From NCBI GenBank assembly GCA_046331545.1, contig JAXLQR010000002.1:2480001-2544000 (forward strand): 64,000 nucleotides of DNA, written 5' to 3'. Below are positions 48,420-56,759 of the stretch, piece after piece. The translations under genes were made by a program, and so were the position numbers. The stretch's first letter is position 1, and every line of letters starts with the position of its first letter. Under the pieces are notes generated by a model, which ran no database searches, had not been told where the DNA came from, and saw only the letters and a program-made list of their open reading frames with translations. The stretch comes from JADJVL01 sp046331545. GTDB taxonomy: Bacteria; Acidobacteriota; Holophagae; Holophagales; Holophagaceae.

Positions 48420-49577
48420 CTACCTCGCCACAGTCTCCCGCGCGGCCGCCTTGAGCGCTTCGGCCTTGTCCGTCTGCTCCCAGGCGAACTCGGGCCGGCC
48501 GAAATGCCCATACGCCGCCGTCGCCCGGTAGATGGGCTTGCGGAGGCCGAGGGTCTCGATCATGGCCTTGGGCGTGCAGCTGAAGACCTCCCGCACGGCG
48601 CGCTCGATGGCCTCCTCGGCGACGTGGCCGGTGCCGAAGGTGTCCACCCGGATGCTGACGGGCTCGGCGACGCCGATGGCGTAGGCGAGCTGGATCTCGC
48701 AGCGGTCGGCGAGGCCGGCAGCGACGATGTTCTTGGCGATGTAGCGGCCCATGTAGGCGGCGCTGCGGTCCACCTTGCTGGGATCCTTGCCGCTGAAGGC
48801 GCCGCCCCCGTGGCGGCCCGCGCCGCCGTAGGTGTCCACGATGATCTTGCGGCCCGTGAGGCCGCAGTCCCCCATGGGGCCGCCGATGACGAAGCGGCCG
48901 GTGGGGTTGATGTGGAACTTCGTGTTCGCGTCGAGCAGGGCCTCGGGCAGGGCGTAGCGGATCACGAGCTTCTCGATCTCGGCATGGATGGTGGCGTTGG
49001 TGACGGCCTCGTCGTGCTGGGTGCTCACCACCACCGCGTCGATGCGCTTCACCTGGTCCCCGTCGTACTCCACCGTGACCTGGCTCTTCCCGTCCGGGCG
49101 CAGCCAGGGCAGCTCGCCGTTCTTCCGGACCTCGGACAGGCGCCGGGTCAGGCTGTGGGCGTACTGGATGGGGGCGGGCATGAGCTCCGGGGTCTCCCGG
49201 CAGGCGTAGCCGAACATGAGGCCCTGGTCCCCGGCCCCGCCGGTGTCCACCCCCATGGCGATGTCCGGGCTCTGCTGGTCGAGGGTGACGATCACCCCGC
49301 AGGTGTCGCAGTCGAAGCCCTTGGTGCTGTGGTCGTAGCCGATGCCCCGGACCACCTCGCGGACCAGCTTGGCCACGGGGATGTAGGTCTCCGTGGTGAT
49401 CTCGCCGGCCACCACCACCAGGCCCGTGGTGGTCAGGGTCTCGCAGGCCACCCGGCTCTTGGGGTCGTCGGTGAGGGCCGCGTCCAGGACGGCGTCCGAG
49501 ATCTGGTCGGCGATCTTGTCGGGGTGGCCCTCGGTGACGCTTTCGGAGGTGAAGAGGTGCTTGCCGGGCTTGGCCAT
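48420..49577 (-). CDS. metK: S-adenosylmethionine synthetase
   Basis: The 385-aa product makes SAM from methionine and ATP. Family motifs are all present: FTSESVTEGHPDKIADQISDA with the catalytic His, GEITTETYIP, the GAGDQGLMFGYA loop, FHINPTGRFVIGGPMGD, GGGAFSGKDPSKVDRS and the C-terminal AYGHFGR. The start at 49577 has AGGAG five bases upstream. A terminator-like hairpin lies 57-81 nt upstream in the leader, and a further inverted repeat lies beyond it, so premature termination control is possible. It diverges from the coiled-coil lipoprotein gene. Confidence 0.97.
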   Translation of the reverse strand: MAKPGKHLFTSESVTEGHPDKIADQISDAVLDAALTDDPKSRVACETLTTTGLVVVAGEITTETYIPVAKLVREVVRGIGYDHSTKGFDCDTCGVIVTLDQQSPDIAMGVDTGGAGDQGLMFGYACRETPELMPAPIQYAHSLTRRLSEVRKNGELPWLRPDGKSQVTVEYDGDQVKRIDAVVVSTQHDEAVTNATIHAEIEKLVIRYALPEALLDANTKFHINPTGRFVIGGPMGDCGLTGRKIIVDTYGGAGRHGGGAFSGKDPSKVDRSAAYMGRYIAKNIVAAGLADRCEIQLAYAIGVAEPVSIRVDTFGTGHVAEEAIERAVREVFSCTPKAMIETLGLRKPIYRATAAYGHFGRPEFAWEQTDKAEALKAAARETVAR

Positions 49578-49629
49578 GGGGGCTCCTGGGGCGCGGCCGG
49601 GAGGGGGCGGCCGCGGGCGGGCGGGAACG

Positions 49630-49658
49630 AAAACTCCGGGGCGGATGAGGCCCCGGAG
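49630..49658 (-). terminator. Terminator-like hairpin in the metK leader (possible attenuator)
   Basis: On the minus strand a perfect 9-bp stem (49658-49650 with 49642-49634) with a 7-nt loop is followed by TTTTCGTT. No gene precedes it on that strand, so it can only act within the leader of metK or on antisense transcripts of the divergent region. Confidence 0.6.
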
Positions 49659-49668
49659 GGGCTTCCAG

Positions 49669-49732
49669 CATAGCACCCCGGGCTCCTGGAACCCCGGCGC
49701 CGGGGGGCGAGCGGTGCTATGGTGGGAGCACC
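49669..49732. promoter_or_regulatory. Nested inverted repeats between metK and the lipoprotein gene
   Basis: CATAGCACC (49669-49677) pairs with GGTGCTATG (49713-49721), enclosing a 14-bp palindrome CCCCGGCGCCGGGG (49692-49705). AGCACC recurs at 49727-49732 and could pair instead with GGTGCT at 49713. Such competing stems are typical of switching leaders or of overlapping operators. Confidence 0.5.
49718..49725 (+). promoter_or_regulatory. TATGGTGG octamer upstream of the coiled-coil lipoprotein gene
   Basis: TATGGTGG lies 37 nt before the ATG at 49763 and matches TANNNTGG. It overlaps the inverted repeat of this divergent region. Confidence 0.35.
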
Positions 49733-49762
49733 CCATCCGGACCCGCAGTCAAGGAGATCGCC

Positions 49763-50926
49763 ATGATCCGTTCCCGCCTCAATCCGGCCCTGCCTTTCGC
49801 CGTGGCCGCCACCGTGATGGTGCTCGCCCCCGGCTGCAAGTACCTGAAGAAAGGCGGCACCGAGGAGAGCAAGGAGATCAAGGAGCTGACCCAGAAGGCG
49901 GCGGAACTGGACAAGGCCACCCAGGAGCAGCAGAAGGCCGGGGCCGCCCAGCAGCAGAAGCTGGCCCAGGCGGGCGCCGGGGACATCGCCATGAACCCCG
50001 CCACCATGCAGCTCACCGACGAGCAGAAGAAGGCCCTGGAAGAGCGCATCAAGAACGAGAAGAACACCACCTACCAGGCCCTGCTCCAGGAAGTTCTGGA
50101 CAAGGACAAGCAGATCAAGGAGCTGAACGACAAGGTCAACAAGCTCAAGGCCATCCTGCCCAAGCCCGACCTGGCCGGCCCCAACGACAGCCACTACGGC
50201 ATGGCCCTGCGCTTCCTCAAGAAGCGCGGCGTCAGCGAGGACGAGGCGAAGCGGCTCGTGTCCCGGGTCAACCTGATGGAGAAGATGGCCCCGGGCTTCG
50301 AGGTCTACCACTTCTACGCGAACGGGGTGTACGGGTCCTGGGTGGCCCAGGGCAAGGCCAAGATCACCCCCAACGACCTCCAGCGCCAGGAGCGGGAGAA
50401 GGTCGAGGGGGAGCGCGACACGGCCCTGGCCCAGAACGAGAAGCTGCAGGAGGACGTGAACGACCTGGTCACCCTGAAGAAGCAGCTCGAGTCCGACGTC
50501 TCGGGGCTCCGCAAGGAGAAGACCGACCTGGAGACCAAGATCCTCGGCCTGTCCGAGACCAACGAGAAGCAGAAGGCCAAGCTGAACTCCCTCCACTACA
50601 TCCTCGGCGTGAGCAAGGCCCTCCAGGACCGCGGGATCATCATCGTGCCGGTGTTCGCCAAGGACCGGGCGGGCGCGAAGTGGTCGGACGAGGTGTTCGA
50701 GAAGGAGGCCAAGGACCTCGACCTCCGCTCGAACAAGAGCCTGACCATCACCGCCGCTGAGCTCGGCTTGAAGAAAATCGGCAAGGTCAGCGTGGTTCCG
50801 GGCTCCCTGACCAAGGACGAGCACTACAAGCTCGTGCTCAGCGAGGACAAGGCGACGGCCACGCTGACCTTCCTGGTCCCCGAGCGCTTCCGGAACGAGA
50901 AGGTGGTCTTCGCCGTCAGCGAGTAA
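49763..50926 (+). CDS. Coiled-coil lipoprotein of unknown function
   Basis: The 387-aa product has a lipoprotein signal (lipobox LAPGC at residues 21-25). It has a first coiled coil (residues 33-130, Gln/Lys/Glu rich), a small domain (SHYGMALRFLKKRGVSEDEAKRLV, residues 150-215) and a second coiled coil (residues 220-280). The C-terminal part is a beta-rich domain of about 100 residues (GIIIVPVFAKDRAGAKW). No family is recognised. A lipid anchor plus long coiled coil suggests a spacer or scaffold in the periplasm. AAGGAG lies at -8. The next gene, also a lipoprotein, starts 97 nt later behind its own promoter. Confidence 0.8.
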   Translation: MIRSRLNPALPFAVAATVMVLAPGCKYLKKGGTEESKEIKELTQKAAELDKATQEQQKAGAAQQQKLAQAGAGDIAMNPATMQLTDEQKKALEERIKNEKNTTYQALLQEVLDKDKQIKELNDKVNKLKAILPKPDLAGPNDSHYGMALRFLKKRGVSEDEAKRLVSRVNLMEKMAPGFEVYHFYANGVYGSWVAQGKAKITPNDLQRQEREKVEGERDTALAQNEKLQEDVNDLVTLKKQLESDVSGLRKEKTDLETKILGLSETNEKQKAKLNSLHYILGVSKALQDRGIIIVPVFAKDRAGAKWSDEVFEKEAKDLDLRSNKSLTITAAELGLKKIGKVSVVPGSLTKDEHYKLVLSEDKATATLTFLVPERFRNEKVVFAVSE

Positions 50927-50953
50927 CCGAAAATTTTTTCAGCATCTTTCCCT

Positions 50954-50984
50954 TTGCCAGCCCCGGGGAGTGGTCCTATCGTGG
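50954..50984 (+). promoter_or_regulatory. Promoter of the VolA-like lipase gene
   Basis: TTGCCA (50954-50959), 17 bp, then TATCGTGG (50977-50984), which also fits the TANNNTGG motif. The ATG at 51024 lies about 40 nt further with GAGGTG in between. Confidence 0.55.
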
Positions 50985-51023
50985 GGCCACTTTCCAGTTC
51001 CAACACCCCTGCGAGGTGATCCG

Positions 51024-53723
51024 ATGACCTCCCCACGACCCGTCCCCACCCGCCGGCGTCGCACCCTGCTTCCCCTGGCCCTCGGGACCCTGGCCCTGGC
51101 CACGGCCTGCAGCTCGAACATCAACCTCCGGGAGCCGGGGAACCAGGCGGGTGATCCGGCCTCCACGACAAGCACCAACTACGCGCTCTTCGACCCGAGC
51201 GCGGGCGTGATCCCGCTGCCCAACCTCCTCGCCACGGCCACCGTGACCCGCGTCGCCTACGCGCCGCCCGCGGCCTCCGACCCCCTGCAGTCCTCCACGG
51301 TCTACGTCCTTCCCGGCGTGCCGCCCCTTTCCTACGTGAACGGCGTCGCCCAGACGCCGTCCCCGAAGGACGCGCTGGCCTACATGAACATCACCGAGCT
51401 GGCCAACCAGAACGCGGTGTCCGGCCTCACGAGCCCGATCAAGATCTCCTTCCTGGCCCCGGTGAACCAGTCCACGGTGAACGCCGCCACCGTGAAGGTG
51501 TTCCAGGTCCTCCCTGACGCCAACGGCACCGAGACCGGCACCTGCGGCTTCCGGGACGTGTCCGCGCTGTTCACGCCGGAATGGTCCTTCACCTGGTACG
51601 ACCGCAACAGCGACGGCTCCCTGAAACCGACGACGACGCCCCTCGTCAACCCCGCCGGGATCGCCGGCGCGGCGGTGCAGCTCGTGCCGCGCATCCCGTT
51701 GACGCCCGGCAGCCGCTACGTCTACGTCGTCACCGACGGCGTGAAGGACGCGGCCACCGGCGGGGCGGTGGAGAACAGCCTCACCTTCGGCTTCCTCAAG
51801 TACGTGAAACCCGGCGGCACCTCCGCCAACACGAGCCTCGCGGACTTGACGGATCCGAACAACCCGGCCCGCCTCCTGGGCCAGGCGAGCGCCACGAGCC
51901 TCGAGTCCATCCGCGGCAACGTGCCCGGTCCCGGCGGCAGCGTACTGCTGTCGGGCTACGGCAAGACCATGGACGACCTGATCTCCAACGCCGCCGCCGA
52001 CGTCTCGGGCAAGCCCGGCGCCAGCGCCACGGGCATCACGAGCCGCAGCCGGATCACGCTCCTCGGCCGCTTCATCACCACCGGCGCCGTGGCCACCCGC
52101 CTCCTGGCCAACACGGCCGCCACCCAAATCCCGGTGGAAGGCGCCCTGTGGGCCTGGGCCAACAACGCGCCAGGCACGCCCTTCGCCGGCGCGCCGGCCC
52201 GCCAGTGGAACAACGGGGTCTCCGGATTCTCCGTCCTGGGCAGCAGCACGGTGCCCGGAACGGGCCCGGGGTCCATCGCCTACGTCTACGCCCAGGCCGG
52301 CATCCCCGCGGCCGTGCCGAACAGCGCCGTGGGCCTGATCGCCAAGGGCACCTTCGAGAGCGGCGACCTCAACATCGACCCCGCCATCGCCAACGGCATC
52401 GCCTCGAAGCCGCCCACGGGCAACATCACGGGCACCCCGAACGCCTACAACCCCGGCTACTACCCCACCGGCGCGAACCCGGTGCCGGGTACCGGCGTGC
52501 TCCAGGGCGTGCACCCCGACGGCAACACCCTCACGGGCTTCCTCCATGTGGACCGCAGCGTGCCCTTCTGGTTCATCGCCCCGGCCGCCGCGCCGGCGGG
52601 GGGCAGCTACCCGGTGGTGATCTACCAGCACGGCATCACCTCCCAGAAGGAGTCCATCCTGACCGCGGCCCACGCCATCTGCAGCGCGGGCTACGCCATC
52701 CTGGCCATCGACGCGCCGCTCCACGGCGAACTGGCCAACGGCCGCGCCTCCGCCGAGTGGGGCGCGAACTTCATGAGCCTCCTGGACATCCTCAACACCC
52801 GGACCAACTTCCAGCAGGGCGCCTTCAACCTCTGGCGCCTCGAGAAGGTCGCGAAGACCTCCGGCGCCGGCAGCCTGCAGGCGGCGGTGGCCGGCGTGGG
52901 CAAGCCCATCGCCGCCTCCGGGGCCAGCAAGTTCCTGGGCATGAGCCTGGGCACCCTCATCGGCTCCTACTTCATGGCCGGGAACTCGAACCAGTACGGC
53001 CTCCCGGGCGCCAGCAACATCCCGGGCTACTTCGCCTCGCCCGGCGCCAAGGCGGCCTACGTCATCCGGGACAGCCAGGCCGGCTTCGCCTACCAGGCCA
53101 ACGCGACCCTGCGGGCCAGCGGCGCGGGCCCGGGCACCAACAACTACGACCAGTTCCTCCTGCTGGTCCAGACGATCGTGGACAACGTGGATCCCTCCTG
53201 GTCCCTGTCCCCGATCCAGACCCTGCCCTCCGGCCTGCCCGCCCCGTCCCGGCTCTCGGGCCGGCTGGTGAGCCACGAGGCCATCGGCGACACCACCATC
53301 CCGAACACCTACGGCCGCTACTTCGGGAACGCGCTGGGCGGCTGGGGCATCCTGGGCAGCAGCAGCTACGACATCGCCCCGGGCTACGCCCAGGTGCGGA
53401 ATGCCGGCGCCAGCGCGGCCACGGTGCCCTTCATGTTCGGCCCCGGCGGCCTCAAGGCCTCGGTGGCGCCGGCCCCCTTCCCGCCCGCCAGCGGGCCCAC
53501 GGAAGGCTACTTCCAGTTCGGTACCCCGAGCGCCCCCGCGAGCCACACCGTGCTGCTGGACTTCGCCAACCCCGCGGCCACCGCCGCCGCCCAGAAGCAG
53601 CTCGCCTCGTGGCTCGCCACGGGCCGCGTGATGGATCCCGCCGACTCCACCTGGCCCATCTTCGTCGGTCCCGACGCGGTGAAGGAGCCCCTCGCGGTGC
53701 CCTTCCTCGACCAGTTGAAATAG
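51024..53723 (+). CDS. Surface-type lipase/lysophospholipase lipoprotein (VolA-like)
   Basis: The 899-aa product has a lipoprotein signal with lipobox ATAC near residue 28. The region to about residue 350 resembles the bacterial virulence-factor lipase N-terminal domain, a beta-sandwich-rich segment. A long alpha/beta-hydrolase follows: oxyanion-type motif VVIYQHGITSQKES, nucleophile elbow GMSLG, an acid candidate in GDTTIPN and a His candidate in SHTVLLDF. VolA of Vibrio, a surface-exposed lysophospholipase that releases fatty acids from lysophosphatidylcholine, shares this layout. Substrate is inferred. A strong terminator follows, and the convergent acyltransferase gene lies beyond it. Confidence 0.78.
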   Translation: MTSPRPVPTRRRRTLLPLALGTLALATACSSNINLREPGNQAGDPASTTSTNYALFDPSAGVIPLPNLLATATVTRVAYAPPAASDPLQSSTVYVLPGVPPLSYVNGVAQTPSPKDALAYMNITELANQNAVSGLTSPIKISFLAPVNQSTVNAATVKVFQVLPDANGTETGTCGFRDVSALFTPEWSFTWYDRNSDGSLKPTTTPLVNPAGIAGAAVQLVPRIPLTPGSRYVYVVTDGVKDAATGGAVENSLTFGFLKYVKPGGTSANTSLADLTDPNNPARLLGQASATSLESIRGNVPGPGGSVLLSGYGKTMDDLISNAAADVSGKPGASATGITSRSRITLLGRFITTGAVATRLLANTAATQIPVEGALWAWANNAPGTPFAGAPARQWNNGVSGFSVLGSSTVPGTGPGSIAYVYAQAGIPAAVPNSAVGLIAKGTFESGDLNIDPAIANGIASKPPTGNITGTPNAYNPGYYPTGANPVPGTGVLQGVHPDGNTLTGFLHVDRSVPFWFIAPAAAPAGGSYPVVIYQHGITSQKESILTAAHAICSAGYAILAIDAPLHGELANGRASAEWGANFMSLLDILNTRTNFQQGAFNLWRLEKVAKTSGAGSLQAAVAGVGKPIAASGASKFLGMSLGTLIGSYFMAGNSNQYGLPGASNIPGYFASPGAKAAYVIRDSQAGFAYQANATLRASGAGPGTNNYDQFLLLVQTIVDNVDPSWSLSPIQTLPSGLPAPSRLSGRLVSHEAIGDTTIPNTYGRYFGNALGGWGILGSSSYDIAPGYAQVRNAGASAATVPFMFGPGGLKASVAPAPFPPASGPTEGYFQFGTPSAPASHTVLLDFANPAATAAAQKQLASWLATGRVMDPADSTWPIFVGPDAVKEPLAVPFLDQLK

Positions 53724-53743
53724 CCGGCCCGGTCCGGCCTGCC

Positions 53744-53775
53744 ACGCGGGTGCCTCCGGGCACCCGCGTTTTCTT
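53744..53775 (+). terminator. Intrinsic terminator after the lipase gene
   Basis: A perfect 11-bp stem (53744-53754 with 53759-53769) with a TCCG loop is followed by TTTTCTT. It is the clearest terminator of the window. Its T-tract touches the stop codon of the convergent acyltransferase gene. Confidence 0.85.
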
Positions 53776-55036
53776 AGCCCAGGTCCGGGAACCGGGCCAG
53801 GAGCCGGGCCTTCGCCTCCAGCAGGGCCGGGGCCTCGGGATCCTCGCGGTGCCGCCAGCCCCGGATGGCCTGGAGGTCCTCGGCGAGGCGCTCCCGCAGG
53901 GGCAGGGCCAGCGCGGCCACCAGGGCCGCGGCCGCGCCGAGGGCGAGGCCCCAGGGACCGAGGACCTTCCAGAAGCCGGCGGCGAGGAGCAGGATCCAGC
54001 CGGGGTAGAAGAGGGCGGCGCCGAGGACCTTGTAGGTGGCCGTCTGGTCCGCGTCATCGTTGAGGCGGTCCACCAGCCAGCCGAGGGCCCGGTAGGGCGG
54101 CCAGAAGAGCAGGGCGAAGGGCAGGAGAACCAGGCCCGCCAGACCGTGCCCCAGGGCCCGGGGCAGCCACTCCCGCACCTCGTCCCGGGCGTAGTCGTGG
54201 CCGACCTGGTCGGGGCGCAGGCCCGTCTCCCGCAGCCAGGCCTCGGCGTCGGCCACCGCCTCGCGGACGCGGTCCAGGTCGCGGGGGGGAAGGGCGGCGA
54301 GGTGGGCGACGAGGCTCCGCACCCGGGTGCGCAGGCGCTCCAGGTCCGCGCGCTCGGCGGGGCCTTCGGCCAGGAGCCAGGCCAGGCGCCGGCCGAGCTC
54401 CCCCTGGCCCTCGGCCTCGCCGTGGAGGGTGAGGGGCAGCAGCGCCGCGCGCAGCCGCGCGGTGAGCTCCCGCACGGCCTCGGGGTCGGCGCCCCGGGGC
54501 CGCAGGTCGTCGAAGGGGACGGGATCGCCCAGGCGCAGGAGGACGCTGTGGCGCCACACCTCCTTGTCGCCGTAGACCAGGCCCGCGGGCACCAGGGCCA
54601 CCGGCACCGGCGAGCCCAGGGCGAGGCGCGCGGCGCCCGTCTTCAGCGGCGCCAGCAGCGCGCCGCTGTGGCTGATGCCCTCGGGGAAGAGGCCCACCGT
54701 CGCGCCCCTCGCGAAGGCCTCGAAGACCGCGTCGAAGGCCTCCTGGTTGCGGGCTCTGTCGGCGCCGGTCCCTTCGTCCTTCGCGCGCTTCACCGGGATG
54801 GCGGCGAAGAAGGCCAGCAGCGGCCGCAGGGGCAGGATGGCCCACAGGGTCGCCTTGGCCATGAAGCGGGGCGGCCGGGCCAGGAGGGCGCAGGGCACCA
54901 GCGGATCCAGCAGACCGTTGGGATGGTTGAGGGCCAGCAGCACGGGGCCCTCGGGGAGCGGACCGCCCTCCACGCGCAGGAACCGGAACCAGAGGGCCGC
55001 CACGGCGCGGCTGAAGAGGCTCAGGGGCCGGCTCAC
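53774..55036 (-). CDS. Lysophospholipid acyltransferase, long form
   Basis: The 420-aa product has the acyltransferase motif NHPNGLLDP (H-x4-D type) at residues 37-45, the FPEGISH block and VALVPAGLVYGDK. A long C-terminal extension of about 220 residues follows, with a helical region and several hydrophobic segments (LAGLVLLPFALLFWPPYRALG, GAALFYPGWILLLAAGFWKV). This matches the GPAT/Tafazzin-related form with C-terminal membrane helices. The start is a GTG at 55036 overlapping the MFS gene stop (GTGA). Coupling with a Spinster-like carrier suggests that it re-acylates imported lysophospholipids. Confidence 0.85.
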   Translation of the reverse strand: MSRPLSLFSRAVAALWFRFLRVEGGPLPEGPVLLALNHPNGLLDPLVPCALLARPPRFMAKATLWAILPLRPLLAFFAAIPVKRAKDEGTGADRARNQEAFDAVFEAFARGATVGLFPEGISHSGALLAPLKTGAARLALGSPVPVALVPAGLVYGDKEVWRHSVLLRLGDPVPFDDLRPRGADPEAVRELTARLRAALLPLTLHGEAEGQGELGRRLAWLLAEGPAERADLERLRTRVRSLVAHLAALPPRDLDRVREAVADAEAWLRETGLRPDQVGHDYARDEVREWLPRALGHGLAGLVLLPFALLFWPPYRALGWLVDRLNDDADQTATYKVLGAALFYPGWILLLAAGFWKVLGPWGLALGAAAALVAALALPLRERLAEDLQAIRGWRHREDPEAPALLEAKARLLARFPDLG

Positions 55037-56280
55037 GCGGTGCGGCTCCGCCGGGCCGCGAGCAGCACCAGGCCCGCGACGAGGATGGCCGGGATCGCGA
55101 CGGACATGCCCGCCGCGAGGGCGTCGCCGTGGGACATCCCTGCCGCCAGGGCGGCCTCGCTGCGCCGGCCCGCCAGCTCGGGGCTGATGGCGTCCCCCAG
55201 GAAGTGGATGAGGAAGACGTTCATGGCCACGCCGGTGGCCCGCACCGAGGCCGGAAGGCTGCTGACGGTCAGGGCGTTCACGGGGCTGGTGTTCACGAAG
55301 AGCAGCAGCATGGACGCGAAGAAGAGGCCGTAGGCGAGGGCCAGGCTGCCGGCGTGGAGGGCCCAGGCGGTGACGGGCGCGGCCAGCAGCAGGGTCAGCG
55401 CGCTGAGCCACACGCCCGCGTCGGGCCACCGGGATTGGAGCTTGCCGGTCAGCGTCCCCCCGGCGAAAGTGCCCAGGATGCCCGTCACCACGGCGATGCC
55501 GCCGAAGACGGTGCCGGCGGTGCCGGTGCTGACGGCGAAGCGGCGCTGCAGGAGGGTCGGCCCCCAGTGGGACAGGGCCCCCATGGCGAACGTGTAGGCC
55601 ACGTAGCTGGCGGTGCAGGCCAGCCACACGCGGTTGGCGACGATGGCCTTCAGGCGCTCGGACAGGGGCGCCGCGGCGTCGAGGTCATGAACCTTGTCCA
55701 TCCGGCCCCGGGGCGGATCGGCGAGGCGCAGCATGCGCGCCGCGAAGAACAGGCCGGGCAGGCCCGCGACGAGGAAGGCCGCGCGCCAGCCCCAGGCCTG
55801 GGCCACGAGGCCGCCCAGGCCGTAGCCGAAGGCCGAGCCCACGGGGATGGCGAGGTAGAACCAGGTGAATTTCGCCGCCCGGTCGTCCTCGGGGATCACG
55901 TCGCTGAGGATGGCGGGGCCGAGGGTCGCGTAGGCCGCTTCGCCGACGCCCACCAGGGAGCGGGTGGCCAGGAGGGCGGGGTAGGAATGAACGAAGGCGG
56001 CGCCCACGGTGGCCAGGCTCCAGAGGCCGACGCCGAAGGCCACCAGCCGGGGCCGGGCGTGGCGGTCCGCCAGCCAACCGAAGACCGGCGCCGCCACCAT
56101 GTAGACCACCACGAAGACGAAGGGCAGGGTGCCGAGTTGGCCGTCCGTCAGGTGCAGCTCGCGGCCCATGGGCTCCAGCACCGCCGCCACCACGTAGCGG
56201 TCCAGGTAGTTCAGCATGTTGATGCTCGTGAAGAGCACCAGCAGGCGCTGGGCCTGGGTCATCCGGCTGATCTGGGGCAT
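55033..56280 (-). CDS. MFS transporter, Spinster (Spns)-like
   Basis: The 415-aa product has 12 predicted spans. The motif NYLDRYVVAAVLEPM near the first span and LADRHARPRLV in loop 2-3 are typical of the Spinster branch of the major facilitator superfamily, whose animal members carry lysophospholipids or sphingosine phosphate. Bacterial members are mostly uncharacterised. It is directly coupled to the acyltransferase gene, which parallels the LplT-Aas pair of E. coli in concept though not in family. Substrate is inferred from context. Confidence 0.85.
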   Translation of the reverse strand: MPQISRMTQAQRLLVLFTSINMLNYLDRYVVAAVLEPMGRELHLTDGQLGTLPFVFVVVYMVAAPVFGWLADRHARPRLVAFGVGLWSLATVGAAFVHSYPALLATRSLVGVGEAAYATLGPAILSDVIPEDDRAAKFTWFYLAIPVGSAFGYGLGGLVAQAWGWRAAFLVAGLPGLFFAARMLRLADPPRGRMDKVHDLDAAAPLSERLKAIVANRVWLACTASYVAYTFAMGALSHWGPTLLQRRFAVSTGTAGTVFGGIAVVTGILGTFAGGTLTGKLQSRWPDAGVWLSALTLLLAAPVTAWALHAGSLALAYGLFFASMLLLFVNTSPVNALTVSSLPASVRATGVAMNVFLIHFLGDAISPELAGRRSEAALAAGMSHGDALAAGMSVAIPAILVAGLVLLAARRSRTA

Positions 56281-56299
56281 CGCCCATGATAGCGGCGGC

Positions 56300-56713
56300 C
56301 TAGCGCAGCTCCCCTTCGATGACGTCGCCGCCCGGGCCCGGCGCCGGCGGCTGCTGGCGCGGGTCGCCGAAGAAGATCCGGTCCAGGAGCCAGGCCACGA
56401 AGCTGGAGACGAGCGCCCCGAAGAAGCCCGCCCAGAAGCCCGACACGTGGAAGCCCAGGCCGAGCCGCGCGGCCAGGGCGCCGGCGGCCCAGAAGACGAG
56501 GCCGTTGATGAAGAGGCTGAGGCAGCCGAAGGAGCAGGCGTTGGGCAGCAGCGTGACCCACTTCAGGAGCATGCCCAGGGTGGCGTTCAGGGCGCCCAGG
56601 AGGATGGCCACCAGGAAAACGTGCAGGAAGGCGCCGTGGGTGATGCCGGGCACCACCGTGGCGGCCACCAGGAGCCCCAGGGCCGAGAAGAGGAAGCGGA
56701 AGAGGAGGCGCAT
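56300..56713 (-). CDS. Small four-span membrane protein (phage holin 4_2-like family)
   Basis: The 137-aa product has four hydrophobic segments (FLFSALGLLVAATVVPGI, AFLHVFLVAILLGALNATLG, CLSLFINGLVFWAAGALAARLG, GFWAGFFGALVSSFVAWLLD) and a short hydrophilic tail. The pattern, and LNATLG in the second span, fits the ''phage holin family 4, superfamily IV'' (YvlD-like) chromosomal proteins. These are common outside phages and of unknown role. A TACACTGG octamer lies 17 nt before the ATG. No phage genes surround it. Confidence 0.8.
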   Translation of the reverse strand: MRLLFRFLFSALGLLVAATVVPGITHGAFLHVFLVAILLGALNATLGMLLKWVTLLPNACSFGCLSLFINGLVFWAAGALAARLGLGFHVSGFWAGFFGALVSSFVAWLLDRIFFGDPRQQPPAPGPGGDVIEGELR

Positions 56714-56730
56714 GCCGGTCCGGATTGCCG

Positions 56731-56738
56731 CCAGTGTA
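56731..56738 (-). promoter_or_regulatory. TACACTGG octamer upstream of the YvlD-like gene
   Basis: On the minus strand TACACTGG is followed by 17 nt and the ATG at 56713. It shares the 46-bp gap with the divergent oxygenase-like gene, which has TAGCGT only six bases before its ATG. Confidence 0.4.
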
Positions 56739-56759
56739 TCGGGGCGCTAGCGTCAAGCG

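Noticed and set aside
49578..49762. A known SAM riboswitch upstream of metK
   Set aside because: The hairpins do not match the SAM-I, SAM-II or SMK core sequences as I know them. I therefore report only a possible attenuator.
56300..56713. Prophage remnant suggested by the holin-like protein
   Set aside because: The family is common as a chromosomal gene (YvlD-like), and no endolysin, portal, integrase or other phage gene is near.
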